Below are positions 1-8,144 of a stretch of 20,114 nucleotides of DNA, piece after piece (position 1 is the first letter of the stretch; every line of letters begins with the position of its first letter). A program made the translations under genes and the position numbers. The stretch lies in NCBI GenBank assembly GCA_024681875.1, contig JAILAA010000003.1, positions 1 to 20,114 of the forward strand. The letters run 5' to 3'. The notes beneath the pieces are model-generated. The model was given only the letters and a program-made list of their open reading frames with translations. It was not told the DNA's origin and ran no database searches. Origin of the DNA: Prevotella sp. (lineage in GTDB: Bacteria; Bacteroidota; Bacteroidia; Bacteroidales; Bacteroidaceae).

Positions 1-14
1 TACTAAGTTTCTAT

Positions 15-815
15 TCATTTGATGTTGCATTGTAACTTGCCATCGATAAAAGCCGGAAAAAGCAGTATCTGTTTGCTGCGAGATGGATTGAACAACAGGT
101 GCTCGAAATCTCGCTGCTTTTGCTTCAAATCGATTGTTGATAGTTTGTTGTATAGTGCTGATTTCAATTCATCAGGCGTGGTTATTCCGTTACGTTCACT
201 CAAAAATATATAGTCAGGTTCAACTTGTTGCCAGAGAAATAATGTGTCGTAGAAGTCTCTTCCTTTGGCGCGTGCAAGCAATGCAGACAGTTTCATCGAC
301 AGCAAAACCTCTTTGGAGGGGACTGTTATAGGAAACATGAAACCACAGCGATTGACAATAGCCGTCTGTGGTGTATACATAACGTTTTGATCTTGTGCTT
401 CAATTTTCATCAGGAAGCGTTCCTCGCGATGACCCGTCAGGTTCATATCAAACAGCAATCCGGGGAAATAGATATTGCGACGGAATGCTGACAGCTTAGG
501 GTTGTCTTTGTCGCGAAGTTCTACTTGCAACCCGTTACACCTGAGATAGTCTACCAACTTGTCTGTCATCTTGATAAACTCTGCTTCCGAAAGATTCTTG
601 CAGTCGAAGTCCAAGTCTTCGGAAAATCGGTCGACACCATGGATAATGCGCAGATTTGTTCCTCCGATGAAAACAATCTTCGAAGCGTAAGGTGTCTGAG
701 AAAGAAACTCCAACGCCAGCAACTCGATATATTCCTTCAGAATATACTTGTGAAATGCAGCATGTTCCGCAATTGTTTGTGGATAGTATGGCAATAGAGA
801 TTTTATGTCAATCAT
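15..815 (-). CDS. abiEii: AbiEii/AbiGii-family nucleotidyltransferase toxin
   Basis: The 266-residue product has the nucleotidyltransferase signature of the AbiEii/AbiGii toxin family: GGTNLR at residues 51-56, SEDLDFD at 65-71 with the metal-binding acidic residues, and a later KLSALLARAKGRDFYD block typical of these proteins. In type IV toxin-antitoxin systems this protein is the growth-inhibiting partner and the family transfers nucleotides to RNA, but the target here cannot be read from sequence. The ATG at 813-815 lies within the last codons of the upstream gene (8-bp overlap ATGATTGA), so the two are translated together. The gene appears complete. A solitary nucleotidyltransferase role is possible but unlikely given the neighbour. 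Confidence 0.9.
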   Translation of the reverse strand: MIDIKSLLPYYPQTIAEHAAFHKYILKEYIELLALEFLSQTPYASKIVFIGGTNLRIIHGVDRFSEDLDFDCKNLSEAEFIKMTDKLVDYLRCNGLQVELRDKDNPKLSAFRRNIYFPGLLFDMNLTGHREERFLMKIEAQDQNVMYTPQTAIVNRCGFMFPITVPSKEVLLSMKLSALLARAKGRDFYDTLFLWQQVEPDYIFLSERNGITTPDELKSALYNKLSTIDLKQKQRDFEHLLFNPSRSKQILLFPAFIDGKLQCNIK

Positions 816-1428
816 GGCAATAGGTTTTTAATAATAGTTCAACCCTGTTTTGAATACTCTTCTTCCCACATTGGGCGGCAAAAGCCAAGAGGCGCTCCTT
901 GTCTAACTCGTTATGCATCCACCACTCGTCAAAACGCAGGTCAAGCATAGCCTCCTCGGTATTGTACTCTGGATACAAATACAGCAGATCCATGATGGCC
1001 TTTTCCGGCAATGCCAACTGATAGAATCCACCGTAAGTTACTGGCATTTGCTTGTATCCGAAATATAAATTCGGCTTAATTGATTGATAACTGAATTCTC
1101 CCAAGGCATTACTGTAGGCGGTTGTGCGGTTGGTTGTAACACTCGTTATCCTTGATACGGCCTCGGGAATAATCCCGTAGATTGACAAAGCCGAGTGAAG
1201 GCTGATGTATGATGGTTGATAAATCTTGTAGGCTATATATCTGGGTGCTTCAGGTTCGGACAAAATATCGCTAAAAGCATACCAATCTTGCCGGATTTTG
1301 AGCAAATAGCCCTGCTTCACCCATCGGCTAAGATTGGTGCGGTCGAAGTCCTCCTGCCACGCGCGAAGCTGATATATATTGAAACATCCCACCTTGCGCC
1401 ATTGTTCTCTAAACTGTAAATACGTCAT
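808..1428 (-). CDS. abiEi: AbiEi-like antitoxin / transcriptional regulator
   Basis: A 206-residue protein whose N-terminal part (about residues 15-55, NIYQLRAW ... SRWVKQGYLLKIRQDWYAF) looks like the winged-helix domain of AbiEi-family antitoxins, followed by the conserved region containing YISLHSALSIYGIIPEAV. Known AbiEi proteins repress their own operon and neutralise AbiEii. It is the first gene of the pair and its TGA overlaps the toxin ATG. A Bacteroidetes -7 box (TATTTTTG on the minus strand, 1452-1459) lies about 24 bases upstream of the ATG, which supports this start. The family call rests on both the protein pattern and the toxin neighbour. Confidence 0.85.
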   Translation of the reverse strand: MTYLQFREQWRKVGCFNIYQLRAWQEDFDRTNLSRWVKQGYLLKIRQDWYAFSDILSEPEAPRYIAYKIYQPSYISLHSALSIYGIIPEAVSRITSVTTNRTTAYSNALGEFSYQSIKPNLYFGYKQMPVTYGGFYQLALPEKAIMDLLYLYPEYNTEEAMLDLRFDEWWMHNELDKERLLAFAAQCGKKSIQNRVELLLKTYCHD

Positions 1429-1451
1429 TTTATTTCAATCAAGAAACATTG

Positions 1452-1459
1452 CAAAAATA
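1452..1459 (-). promoter_or_regulatory. Bacteroidetes -7 box for the AbiE pair
   Basis: TATTTTTG on the minus strand matches the TAnnTTTG consensus of the Bacteroidetes primary sigma factor. The ATG of the antitoxin is 24 bases downstream. No clear TTG is seen at the -33 position. It is back-to-back with the promoter at 1512-1519. Confidence 0.55.
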
Positions 1460-1511
1460 CAACTTTTCTTGAATATAATAAAATTATTTTCAGAATTTAG
1501 AAATAAATGTG

Positions 1512-1519
1512 TATCTTTG
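1512..1519 (+). promoter_or_regulatory. Bacteroidetes -7 box reading towards the hairpin RNA and the secreted-protein operon
   Basis: TATCTTTG followed by C is a perfect TAnnTTTG match. Transcription would start near 1525 and give a leader of about 340 bases before the first ATG at 1864. That is unusually long and contains several hairpins, so the promoter may serve a separate small RNA as well as the operon. Confidence 0.65.
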
Positions 1520-1598
1520 CAGCGTGAAATTGATAAAAAGATGATGACATAAAACGTAGAAATAGACAAAGACATATTGAGCTTGAAGCTCTTGTTTC

Positions 1599-1726
1599 CT
1601 TAACGTAAACGGTCTGGAAAATCATTTACAAATGTGTGGAAATAAGATTGCGGATAGTTCACGCAATGGCGTGGATTCTTTCCCCACTTATTTACACAAA
1701 GGTATTTCCAGACCACCCACGTTAAG
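1599..1726 (+). ncRNA. Candidate structured RNA: 128-nt imperfect hairpin
   Basis: Two distant arms pair: CTTAACGT (1599-1606) with ACGTTAAG (1719-1726), GGTCTGGAAA (1611-1620) with TTTCCAGACC (1705-1714), and AAATAAG (1640-1646) with CTTATTT (1687-1693). A symmetrical 4x4 internal loop separates the first two stems. The apex holds a smaller hairpin, ATTGCG (1647-1652) with CGCAAT (1662-1667). A promoter box lies 80 bases upstream and a terminator-like hairpin 20 bases downstream, so an independent transcript of about 245 nt is plausible. The bulged rod shape resembles 6S RNA, but that is only a shape resemblance. A MITE with terminal inverted repeats is the main alternative. Confidence 0.45.
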
Positions 1727-1746
1727 AATAAGCGGCAATTAATTTC

Positions 1747-1768
1747 GAAAGGATTTGCGCCTTTCTTT
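1747..1768 (+). terminator. Weak intrinsic terminator after the hairpin RNA
   Basis: GAAAGG (1747-1752) pairs with CCTTTC (1760-1765) over a 7-base loop and is followed by TTTAT. The stem is only 6 bp, so termination may be partial and allow read-through into the genes at 1864-4194. Confidence 0.4.
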
Positions 1769-1786
1769 ATGCCTCTTATTTAACAT

Positions 1787-1821
1787 CGGCTTCCAGCTCA
1801 TAACAACAAGCAGGGAAGCCG
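1787..1821 (+). promoter_or_regulatory. Leader hairpin before the secreted-protein gene
   Basis: CGGCTTCC (1787-1794) pairs perfectly with GGAAGCCG (1814-1821) across a 19-base loop, 42 bases before the ATG at 1864. It is not followed by a T-run, so it is more likely a leader structure than a terminator. Its role is unknown. Confidence 0.35.
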
Positions 1822-1863
1822 AAAACTGCTACAAAGAGTAGGCAAAACAAAGAAAGCATTGAA

Positions 1864-2286
1864 ATGAAAAAATATTTATGGATTATTGCTCTGCTTACAA
1901 GTTTTACAACGGTCAATGCACAAATAGACTATTACTTTATAGACTATGAGCCGTTCACTCCAAGCCAGCAGCAAGTTCTGAGTAATGGCGACTACGTTAC
2001 CCGTGTTGATTATCGTTCCCATACGGGTTATACCGCACAATATAAATTGGCAGTTCGGGTGGAGAATGATTGTGTTGTAGCCATCTATTTTGGTAATGGC
2101 GGGTCCGTTCACGCTGGTCATAATAATGAGGGTTATGAGTTCGAAGGAGGAAAACTAAAACCCGTGACTGATTATTATGGAGATGTTGTGGCCATGAAAA
2201 CAACCATTTATATATCCTACTATCAGATGGATGAATATGCGCTTCCACAACATCTCCATGATAAATATTCAATAACGATAGAATAA
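1864..2286 (+). CDS. Small secreted protein of unknown function
   Basis: A 140-residue protein that starts with a clear signal peptide (MKKYLWIIALLTSFTTVNAQ, cleavage probably after NA). The mature part is about 120 residues, rich in Tyr, Asp and Gly (IDYYFIDYEPF, FGNGGSVHAGHNNEGYEFEGG), with no cysteine pair or repeat except a single Cys near the middle. I do not recognise a family. It is separated from the next gene by only 18 bases and both carry signal peptides, so they probably form an operon acting in the periplasm or at the surface. It could be a substrate, inhibitor or accessory factor of the protease that follows; this is inference from position only. Confidence 0.75.
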   Translation: MKKYLWIIALLTSFTTVNAQIDYYFIDYEPFTPSQQQVLSNGDYVTRVDYRSHTGYTAQYKLAVRVENDCVVAIYFGNGGSVHAGHNNEGYEFEGGKLKPVTDYYGDVVAMKTTIYISYYQMDEYALPQHLHDKYSITIE

Positions 2287-2304
2287 AACTATATAAGAGC
2301 CACT

Positions 2305-4194
2305 ATGAAACGATTTATTTCATTAGGATTATTTTTACTCCTATTCCCAATATTTGTTTTGGGGCAAAAAACAACATTCAATGACACTTGGTCTCAAGAA
2401 CGAGGAGGACAAAAAGCGAAGCTGTATTCTGTCGAGATTGATCGAGAACAAAATAGAACTTATGTTACGATTCAATTGATGGCTACCAAAAACTTGGAGT
2501 ACATGTACATTCTTGCCTGCTCTCCAAGACCGATGTTTAACGATTTTTCTTACTTCATGCATTATATTGGACTAAAAAATGGCGATAAAGTAAAAAACTA
2601 TAGAAGTTGTTATACTGATTACTATAGAGGTTGGGAGAATGTTACATCTGGAGAAACTCGTAATTATACTTTGGTTTTTGAAGGAGTACCACCGGTAGGA
2701 TATACCTCATTCTCTTTTGAAGACGCAAATGGTTATAGCTTTAGCGGCTATTATGTCAATAATCCATTTCCAACAGTTCCCCACACTGGTTTGTTTGAAT
2801 CCAGCCTTAAGTCAGTCATCGATGCACAGAATGACGGCATAGTTGGTATATATGAATCTTTGGATAATGGACTTCGATTGGCTTGCATTAAAAAAAACGG
2901 AGAATATGCATTAGTTTATCTGAGAAGTACAGACTCTGACAAATGGAATGAAGGCGAGGTAAAAGCCAGCCTACAGGAAACTGCCACACTAGGATTATTT
3001 AAGGCATTTTGGTATGATTCAGATAAATTAATGGAGAAAAAGAGCGTTTTCGTAACATTTGATGGTGCAATGATGAATGTAATAATAGATAAAAAGAAGT
3101 CATCATATTTGAAGATGTATCCCACAGCGACAAGCGTATTCGAAAAACAAGAGCAAGAGGAACACCCCCAAGAATGGACGGGAACAGGTTTCGCCCTAAA
3201 AAATGGCTATGTCGTTACCAATTATCATGTTGTAAAAGATGCTAATTCGATTCTAATATCAGGAATTAAAGGGGATTTCCTCAGTTCCTATATTGCAGAA
3301 GTCATTGCAACCGACAAAACCAATGATCTTGCTATAATAAAAATAACAGACAACACATTCAAAGGATTCGGCCAAGTGCCGTATAGTATCAAAACTTCAA
3401 TGGCAGAGGTTGGCGAAGATGTATTTGTTTTAGGATACCCATTGACACAAGCATTGGGTAACGAGATTAAATTAACTAACGGTCTTATCAGTTCTCGAAC
3501 AGGCTACCAAGGAGACATTTCAACTTATCAAATATCCGCTCCTATCCAACCTGGCAATAGTGGTGGTCCAATGTTTGATAACAAGGGTAATGTGATAGGA
3601 ATTGTGGTGGCTGGAGTGCCCGGAGCAGAAAATGTTGGTTATGCAATCAAAACATCTTATCTAAAGAACTTAATGGAGTCATCTGGTCTAAATAATATTT
3701 ACCCATCCACAAATACGGTATCCTCGCTTCCATTGAGTGGCAAGGTTAAAGCTTTGAAGAATTATGTATTTTATATACAATGTTCAAGCATAAAAACGTC
3801 ACATGTTAGGAGTGGAAAGGTTTTGAAAATTATTACATCTCCAACAATTGCCTCCTGTGGAGATACCCGATTAAAGGTCAATAAGGTTATTGTTGCGGAA
3901 AACTATACCGCATTAAATATAACGAGAGAAATACCGCCAGCGGCTAAAAATGTACCCACGGCATGGTGTCGAATCAATAAAGATAGTTATATTGTGGCAG
4001 GGGGACAACGCCATGGAATAATCGAAGCCGAAGGAATAGCATTATCGCCAAAATACACATTATATAATGGGAAAGATGTAACTTTTACATTGTACTTCCC
4101 TCCGATATCATCTTCCATAAGACAAATAGACTTCATAGAACCCGATCAAGATGGCGTTTCGAGTTGGTCTATTTATGGTATTAGTATAGAATAA
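2305..4194 (+). CDS. Secreted trypsin-like serine protease (S1, HtrA-type catalytic domain)
   Basis: The 629-residue protein has a signal peptide (MKRFISLGLFLLLFPIFVLG), an N-terminal region of about 270 residues with no family I recognise, then a trypsin-like domain. The triad is visible: His308 in VVTNYHVVKDA, Asp341 in TNDLAIIKI and Ser419 in QPGNSGGPMFD. GTGFALKNGYVVTNYHVV is typical of HtrA/DegP-like enzymes. No PDZ domain is evident; instead about 170 residues follow, rich in beta-prone sequence. It probably cleaves proteins in the periplasm or outside the cell. The gene lies 18 bases behind the small secreted-protein gene and is the last of the unit. DegP itself is unlikely because the domain order differs. 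Confidence 0.85.
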   Translation: MKRFISLGLFLLLFPIFVLGQKTTFNDTWSQERGGQKAKLYSVEIDREQNRTYVTIQLMATKNLEYMYILACSPRPMFNDFSYFMHYIGLKNGDKVKNYRSCYTDYYRGWENVTSGETRNYTLVFEGVPPVGYTSFSFEDANGYSFSGYYVNNPFPTVPHTGLFESSLKSVIDAQNDGIVGIYESLDNGLRLACIKKNGEYALVYLRSTDSDKWNEGEVKASLQETATLGLFKAFWYDSDKLMEKKSVFVTFDGAMMNVIIDKKKSSYLKMYPTATSVFEKQEQEEHPQEWTGTGFALKNGYVVTNYHVVKDANSILISGIKGDFLSSYIAEVIATDKTNDLAIIKITDNTFKGFGQVPYSIKTSMAEVGEDVFVLGYPLTQALGNEIKLTNGLISSRTGYQGDISTYQISAPIQPGNSGGPMFDNKGNVIGIVVAGVPGAENVGYAIKTSYLKNLMESSGLNNIYPSTNTVSSLPLSGKVKALKNYVFYIQCSSIKTSHVRSGKVLKIITSPTIASCGDTRLKVNKVIVAENYTALNITREIPPAAKNVPTAWCRINKDSYIVAGGQRHGIIEAEGIALSPKYTLYNGKDVTFTLYFPPISSSIRQIDFIEPDQDGVSSWSIYGISIE

Positions 4195-4318
4195 TATTCA
4201 ATAACTAAATAGCATGTTTTCAGTATTTTTGCCATTGCCATCAAGAAGGCATAAAGAAGGCATATATAACCCACCAAGAAGGCAGAAAGTGCTATGGCCC
4301 GCGAAATAGATAAGCGAA
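4195..4318. repeat. Intergenic stretch with three AAGAAGGCA direct repeats
   Basis: The only pattern here is AAGAAGGCAT at 4243-4252 and 4254-4263 and AAGAAGGCAG at 4276-4285. No reading frame or promoter was recognised. Confidence 0.35.
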
Positions 4319-4346
4319 GGGAGCGTCAATTTTGGCGCTCCCTTTT
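4319..4346. terminator. Bidirectional intrinsic terminator
   Basis: GGGAGCG (4319-4325) pairs with CGCTCCC (4336-4342), followed on the plus strand by TTTTCTGTT. It can end transcription of the protease operon from the left. On the other strand it sits 25 bases beyond the stop of the relic dnaK tail at 4371-4421, so it may be the ancestral dnaK terminator. Confidence 0.7.
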
Positions 4347-4370
4347 CTGTTGGATGTATAAAGAATCCCT

Positions 4371-4421
4371 TTACTTCACCTCCTCGTAGTCGACATCGGT
4401 GACGTTGTCCTGCGAATTGTC
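4371..4421 (-). pseudogene. Relic of the 3' end of a dnaK gene
   Basis: On the minus strand this segment reads [16 protein letters not shown] then TAA. The last 12 residues are identical to the end of the intact DnaK encoded at 5866-7806. The final 39 bases (4371-4409 against 5866-5904) match at 35 positions, and all four differences are silent third-position changes. Immediately upstream the frame reaches a TGA, so only the tail survives. The stop codon of the ATPase gene (4420-4422) lies on the edge of the relic, which marks this as the insertion junction. Confidence 0.85.
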
Positions 4422-5691
4422 AATCTTTCAGGCAGCCAATTGGGACAACCAACACCCCGTCTTCACGACGATAAGCATATCTCCCAACACCGACAAGTAC
4501 CATCTTGAAAGCCGGTGCATTCATCCGTTCGGTGTCTATCTTCTTCTCAAGAGTGCATAATGTATTGGCACCTTCGTTTATCAATTTCTCACCACCGAGT
4601 TTGATTTCTACCAATCCATATTTTCCGTTGCGCAAGTGAATTACGGCATCACATTCAAGGCCGTTCTTGTCCCTGAAATGATACACGTGTCCATCCAATG
4701 CATCAGCAAAGACCCTGAGGTCTCGAACTGCCATAGTCTCGAACAACAGCCCCATTGTTTTAAGGTCATTCAACAGATCGTTTGGGCCAAGTCCCAACGC
4801 TGCGGTGGCTATCGAAGGGTCTGTAAAATAGCGAGTGTCGGAAGTGCGTATTGCTGTCTTGCTTCGCAGATTAGGATTCCATGCTGGCATATCTTCCGTA
4901 ACGAATATCATGTTCAATGCCTTCAAATAAGCCAGTATTGTTCCTTCACTCATGCTTCCGTCATTGGCCATCATGTCGGCTTGTAACATCCTTGCAGTTG
5001 CTTGACCACCTTGGTGTCTGGCGTAACTCCGAAGCAGCCGCATGACAGATTTGGCGTCCCGTGTAACACCGTCTACCCGGGACATGTCACTCTTGGCGAC
5101 AGCGTCTACATAATTATAGGACTGCCGTAAAGCAGCCTTCTCCGTCATCTCCAACGCACCCGGCCATCCTCCCCTGCAAATCAGATAGGCCAGCCGCTCT
5201 ATATCCATCTTCTTCTCACCACCGACAGGTTCTTCTCCTGAGAATAAAGAACGTAACGACACCTCTCCTGTTGAGTCGCCAGATTCCCACAACGACATGG
5301 TGCGCATTGTGAGCCAGGTAAAACGCCCCGTACCACTATGTTTTATCTTTTCGCGACTGGGAGGAACTGCCGAACCGGTAAGAATAAACTGCCCAGTGTG
5401 CTGTTCCCTATGGTCAACCTCGAACCTTATCGCATCCCACAACTGTGGAGCCAGTTGCCACTCATCAATCAGCCGAGGAGTTGAACCAGCGAGGAGCCTG
5501 CGTGTTGCGGTAGATGCAAGGATTATAATTTCCTCCATATCTTCGGGGTCATTCATATAGATTCTGCTGCTCGCAATTTGTTCGGCAGTAGTTGTTTTAC
5601 CACACCATTTGGGTCCCTGTATCAACACTGCCCCGGAAGCCTCAAGGCTTTCTTGCAACAGATTGTCGGCAATTCTGTTTCTGTACTGCAT
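4420..5691 (-). CDS. AAA-family ATPase with C-terminal DUF4143 nuclease-like domain
   Basis: The 423-residue protein has a Walker A motif GPKWCGKT (residues 26-33), a Walker-B-like acidic stretch around PRLIDEWQLAPQLWD, the sensor-like FILTGSAVPP, and a C-terminal ECDAVIHLRNGKYGLVEIKLG block with the spaced Asp and ExK residues of PD-(D/E)XK-like folds. This is the layout of the DUF4143 ATPase family, common and often scattered in Bacteroidetes and of unknown biological role. It stands alone between dnaK and the dnaK relic, and its stop is formed at the relic border. The ATG at 5689-5691 is preceded by three 23-bp spaced repeats (5746-5801). The context suggests acquisition by transfer. Confidence 0.85.
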   Translation of the reverse strand: MQYRNRIADNLLQESLEASGAVLIQGPKWCGKTTTAEQIASSRIYMNDPEDMEEIIILASTATRRLLAGSTPRLIDEWQLAPQLWDAIRFEVDHREQHTGQFILTGSAVPPSREKIKHSGTGRFTWLTMRTMSLWESGDSTGEVSLRSLFSGEEPVGGEKKMDIERLAYLICRGGWPGALEMTEKAALRQSYNYVDAVAKSDMSRVDGVTRDAKSVMRLLRSYARHQGGQATARMLQADMMANDGSMSEGTILAYLKALNMIFVTEDMPAWNPNLRSKTAIRTSDTRYFTDPSIATAALGLGPNDLLNDLKTMGLLFETMAVRDLRVFADALDGHVYHFRDKNGLECDAVIHLRNGKYGLVEIKLGGEKLINEGANTLCTLEKKIDTERMNAPAFKMVLVGVGRYAYRREDGVLVVPIGCLKD

Positions 5692-5745
5692 GATATTTCA
5701 GTTATTTACAGCATCAATAACGAAGCAATTCTCATCTTATTGTGT

Positions 5746-5801
5746 CAGTTGGCCAAAATTTATTACGCCAGTTGGCCAAAAATCATTGCGGCAGTTGGAC
5801 G
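5746..5801 (-). repeat. Three 23-bp spaced repeats upstream of the ATPase gene
   Basis: CAGTTGGCCAAAA starts at 5746 and again at 5769, and a partial copy CAGTTGG starts at 5792, giving an exact 23-base period. The first two contain the palindrome TTGGCCAA. The block lies 55-110 bases upstream of the ATPase ATG, where an operator or promoter would be expected. It could be a binding array for a regulator or a trace of the inserted element's end. Confidence 0.6.
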
Positions 5802-5813
5802 TAATAATATAAA

Positions 5814-5845
5814 AAAGAGGTGCAACCTGATGACTGCACCTCTTT
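5814..5845 (-). terminator. Intrinsic terminator of dnaK
   Basis: AAAGAGGTGCA (5814-5824) pairs perfectly with TGCACCTCTTT (5835-5845). On the minus strand the stem is followed by TTT and an A/T-rich tail, 21 bases after the dnaK stop. It separates dnaK from the ATPase gene, which therefore needs its own promoter. Confidence 0.85.
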
Positions 5846-5865
5846 GGGGTTACAAGAAGTTTATC

Positions 5866-7806
5866 TTATTTCACCTCTTCGTAGTCCACATCCGTGACGT
5901 TGTCGTCGCCGTTACTGGACTGGCCGCCGGGGTTGCCCTGGTTGCCGGGGTTGCCGCCCATGTTGTTAGGGTCGAAGCCGGCGCCGGGGTTGGCACCGCC
6001 GGCCTGCTGCTGGGCTTTGTACATGTCCTCGCTGGCGGACTGCCATGCGGCGTTGATTTTGGTGAGGGCGTCGTTGATCTGGCCAACGTTGCGGGCGCTG
6101 TGGGCTGCCTTCAGCTCGTTGAGGGCATTCTCGATGGCGCTCTTCTTGTCGGCGGGAATCTTGTCGCCGTATTCTTTGAGGTTCTTCTCGCTCTGGAAGA
6201 TCATGTTGTCGGCCTCGTTGATTTTGTCGGCCTCTTCCTTCATGCGCTTGTCGTCGGCGGCATGGGCTTCAGCTTCGGCTTTCATACGCTTAATCTCATC
6301 GTCGCTGAGTCCGCTGCTAGCCTCGATACGGATGTTCTGGCTCTTGCCTGTGGCCTTGTCGAGGGCGCTGACATTGAGGATGCCGTTGGCATCGATGTCG
6401 AAGGTAACCTCGATCTGAGGTACTCCACGCGGTGCTGGCGGAATGCCGGCCAGGTGGAAGCGGCCGATGGTCTTGTTGTCGTTGGCCATAGGACGCTCGC
6501 CCTGCAGCACATGGATCTCCACCTCGGGCTGGTTGTCGGCAGCGGTGCTGAAGACCTGGCTCTTCTTGGTGGGGATAGTGGTGTTGGCGTCGATGAGCTT
6601 GGTCATCACACCGCCGAGGGTCTCGATACCGAGGCTCAGGGGGGTGACGTCGAGCAGCAGCACGTCCTTCACCTCGCCGGTGAGCACACCGCCCTGGATG
6701 GCGGCGCCGATGGCGACCACCTCGTCGGGGTTGACGCCCTTGCTGGGTACTTTGCCGAAGAACTCTTCGACCTTCTTCTGCACAGCGGGGATACGGCTGG
6801 AGCCGCCCACGAGGATGACCTCGTTGATGTCGTTTACGCTGATGCCTGCGTCACGCACGGCGTTCTGGCAGGGGATGAGGCAAGCCTGGATGAGGCTGTG
6901 TGCCAGCTGCTCGAACTTGGCACGGGTGAGGGTCTTCACCAAGTGCTTGGGCACGCCGCCCACGGGCATGATATAGGGGAGGTTGATTTCCGTAGAAGTA
7001 GTGCTCGACAGCTCAATCTTGGCCTTCTCGGCAGCCTCCTTCAGGCGCTGCATAGCCATCGGATCCTGCTTCAGGTCGGCACCCTCATCGTTCTTGAACT
7101 CCTGTACCAGCCAGTCGATGATGACCTGGTCGAAGTCGTCGCCGCCGAGGTGGGTGTCGCCATTGGTGCTGAGCACCTCGAACACGCCGCCGCCGAAGTC
7201 GAGGATAGAGATATCGAAGGTACCGCCGCCGAGGTCGAAGACAGCAATCTTCATATCCTTGTGTGCCTTGTCAATACCATATGCCAGAGCGGCAGCCGTG
7301 GGCTCGTTAACGATACGGCGTACGTTGAGTCCTGCAATCTGTCCAGCCTCCTTCGTAGCCTGACGCTGCGAGTCGGAGAAGTATGCCGGCACGGTGATGA
7401 CGGCGTCGGTCACCTCCTGTCCGAGGTAGTCCTCGGCAGTCTTCTTCATCTTCTGAAGAATCATAGCCGAAATCTCCTGCGGGGTGTACTTGCGTCCGTT
7501 GATGTCGACGCGGGGGAATCCGCCCTCGTTCACTACATTAAACGGCACGCGCGAAATCTCTTTCTCCGTCTGCTGCCATGTCTCGCCCATGAAGCGCTTG
7601 ATGCTGTAGACGGTGTTCTTCGGGTTCGTGATGGCCTGGCGCTTGGCGGGGTCGCCAATCTTGCGCTCGCCGCTGTCGACGAAGCCCACAACTGAAGGCG
7701 TGGTACGCTTGCCTTCACTGTTTGCAATCACAACCGGCTCGTTGCCCTCGAATACGGACACGCAGCTGTTGGTTGTACCTAAGTCAATTCCAATAATCTT
7801 TCCCAT
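5866..7806 (-). CDS. dnaK: Molecular chaperone DnaK (Hsp70)
   Basis: The 646-residue protein is an unmistakable Hsp70: [13 protein letters not shown] at residues 5-17, [42 protein letters not shown] near 195, [11 protein letters not shown], the substrate-binding domain with [20 protein letters not shown], and the C-terminal EEVK tail that docks co-chaperones. The region before the tail is a Gly/Asn/Pro-rich linker (about residues 600-635) that is longer than in Escherichia coli. DnaK folds nascent and stress-damaged proteins with DnaJ and GrpE, neither of which is nearby. No CIRCE inverted repeat is seen upstream. The last codons are duplicated at 4371-4409. Confidence 0.99.
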   Translation of the reverse strand: MGKIIGIDLGTTNSCVSVFEGNEPVVIANSEGKRTTPSVVGFVDSGERKIGDPAKRQAITNPKNTVYSIKRFMGETWQQTEKEISRVPFNVVNEGGFPRVDINGRKYTPQEISAMILQKMKKTAEDYLGQEVTDAVITVPAYFSDSQRQATKEAGQIAGLNVRRIVNEPTAAALAYGIDKAHKDMKIAVFDLGGGTFDISILDFGGGVFEVLSTNGDTHLGGDDFDQVIIDWLVQEFKNDEGADLKQDPMAMQRLKEAAEKAKIELSSTTSTEINLPYIMPVGGVPKHLVKTLTRAKFEQLAHSLIQACLIPCQNAVRDAGISVNDINEVILVGGSSRIPAVQKKVEEFFGKVPSKGVNPDEVVAIGAAIQGGVLTGEVKDVLLLDVTPLSLGIETLGGVMTKLIDANTTIPTKKSQVFSTAADNQPEVEIHVLQGERPMANDNKTIGRFHLAGIPPAPRGVPQIEVTFDIDANGILNVSALDKATGKSQNIRIEASSGLSDDEIKRMKAEAEAHAADDKRMKEEADKINEADNMIFQSEKNLKEYGDKIPADKKSAIENALNELKAAHSARNVGQINDALTKINAAWQSASEDMYKAQQQAGGANPGAGFDPNNMGGNPGNQGNPGGQSSNGDDNVTDVDYEEVK

Positions 7807-7872
7807 AATTCTGTATTGTTTTTAATTGTTATGATTCTTTGTTTCTTTGGCAATAAGCCACTGAACAAACAG

Positions 7873-7881
7873 CAAAGGCTA
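7873..7881 (-). promoter_or_regulatory. Possible dnaK -7 box (imperfect)
   Basis: TAGCCTTTG on the minus strand resembles TAnnTTTG but has one extra base in the spacer. It lies about 66 bases upstream of the dnaK ATG. No better candidate was seen in 7807-8098. Confidence 0.3.
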
Positions 7882-8098
7882 TGCCAAAGAGACTGTCAGC
7901 GAGGAAAAAGCAGTTTCTATTGCGTCAAATTGTCATAGTTTCGGATATCTTTCTGACCACCGCTTTTTGATGATGGTTTCCGTCGTCTAATTTTATAGAC
8001 CACGTCGCGGTTTAAACAATATTATTGCCTTACATTTATTTTTAACACCGTAGCATCATTTTTTTCTTGTCACAGGCTTGTATTTCAAAAAAAAATCG

Positions 8099-8106
8099 TA
8101 CATTTG
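8099..8106 (+). promoter_or_regulatory. Bacteroidetes promoter for the exported protein gene
   Basis: TACATTTG followed by C matches TAnnTTTG; a TTG at 8073-8075 lies near the -33 distance. Because transcription would begin near 8111, a start at 8067 cannot be used, which favours the ATG at 8145. Confidence 0.65.
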
Positions 8107-8144
8107 CAGCCTCAATGTGCTTATATCAAAACGTGATAACAGTC

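Noticed and set aside
5578..7695. 705-residue plus-strand open frame opposite dnaK
   Set aside because: It is a low-complexity Val/Ala/Leu/Asp-rich shadow of the dnaK coding strand, with no start signal and no recognisable domain.
7807..8098. CIRCE (HrcA) operator upstream of dnaK
   Set aside because: No TTAGCACTC-type inverted repeat is present in this gap.
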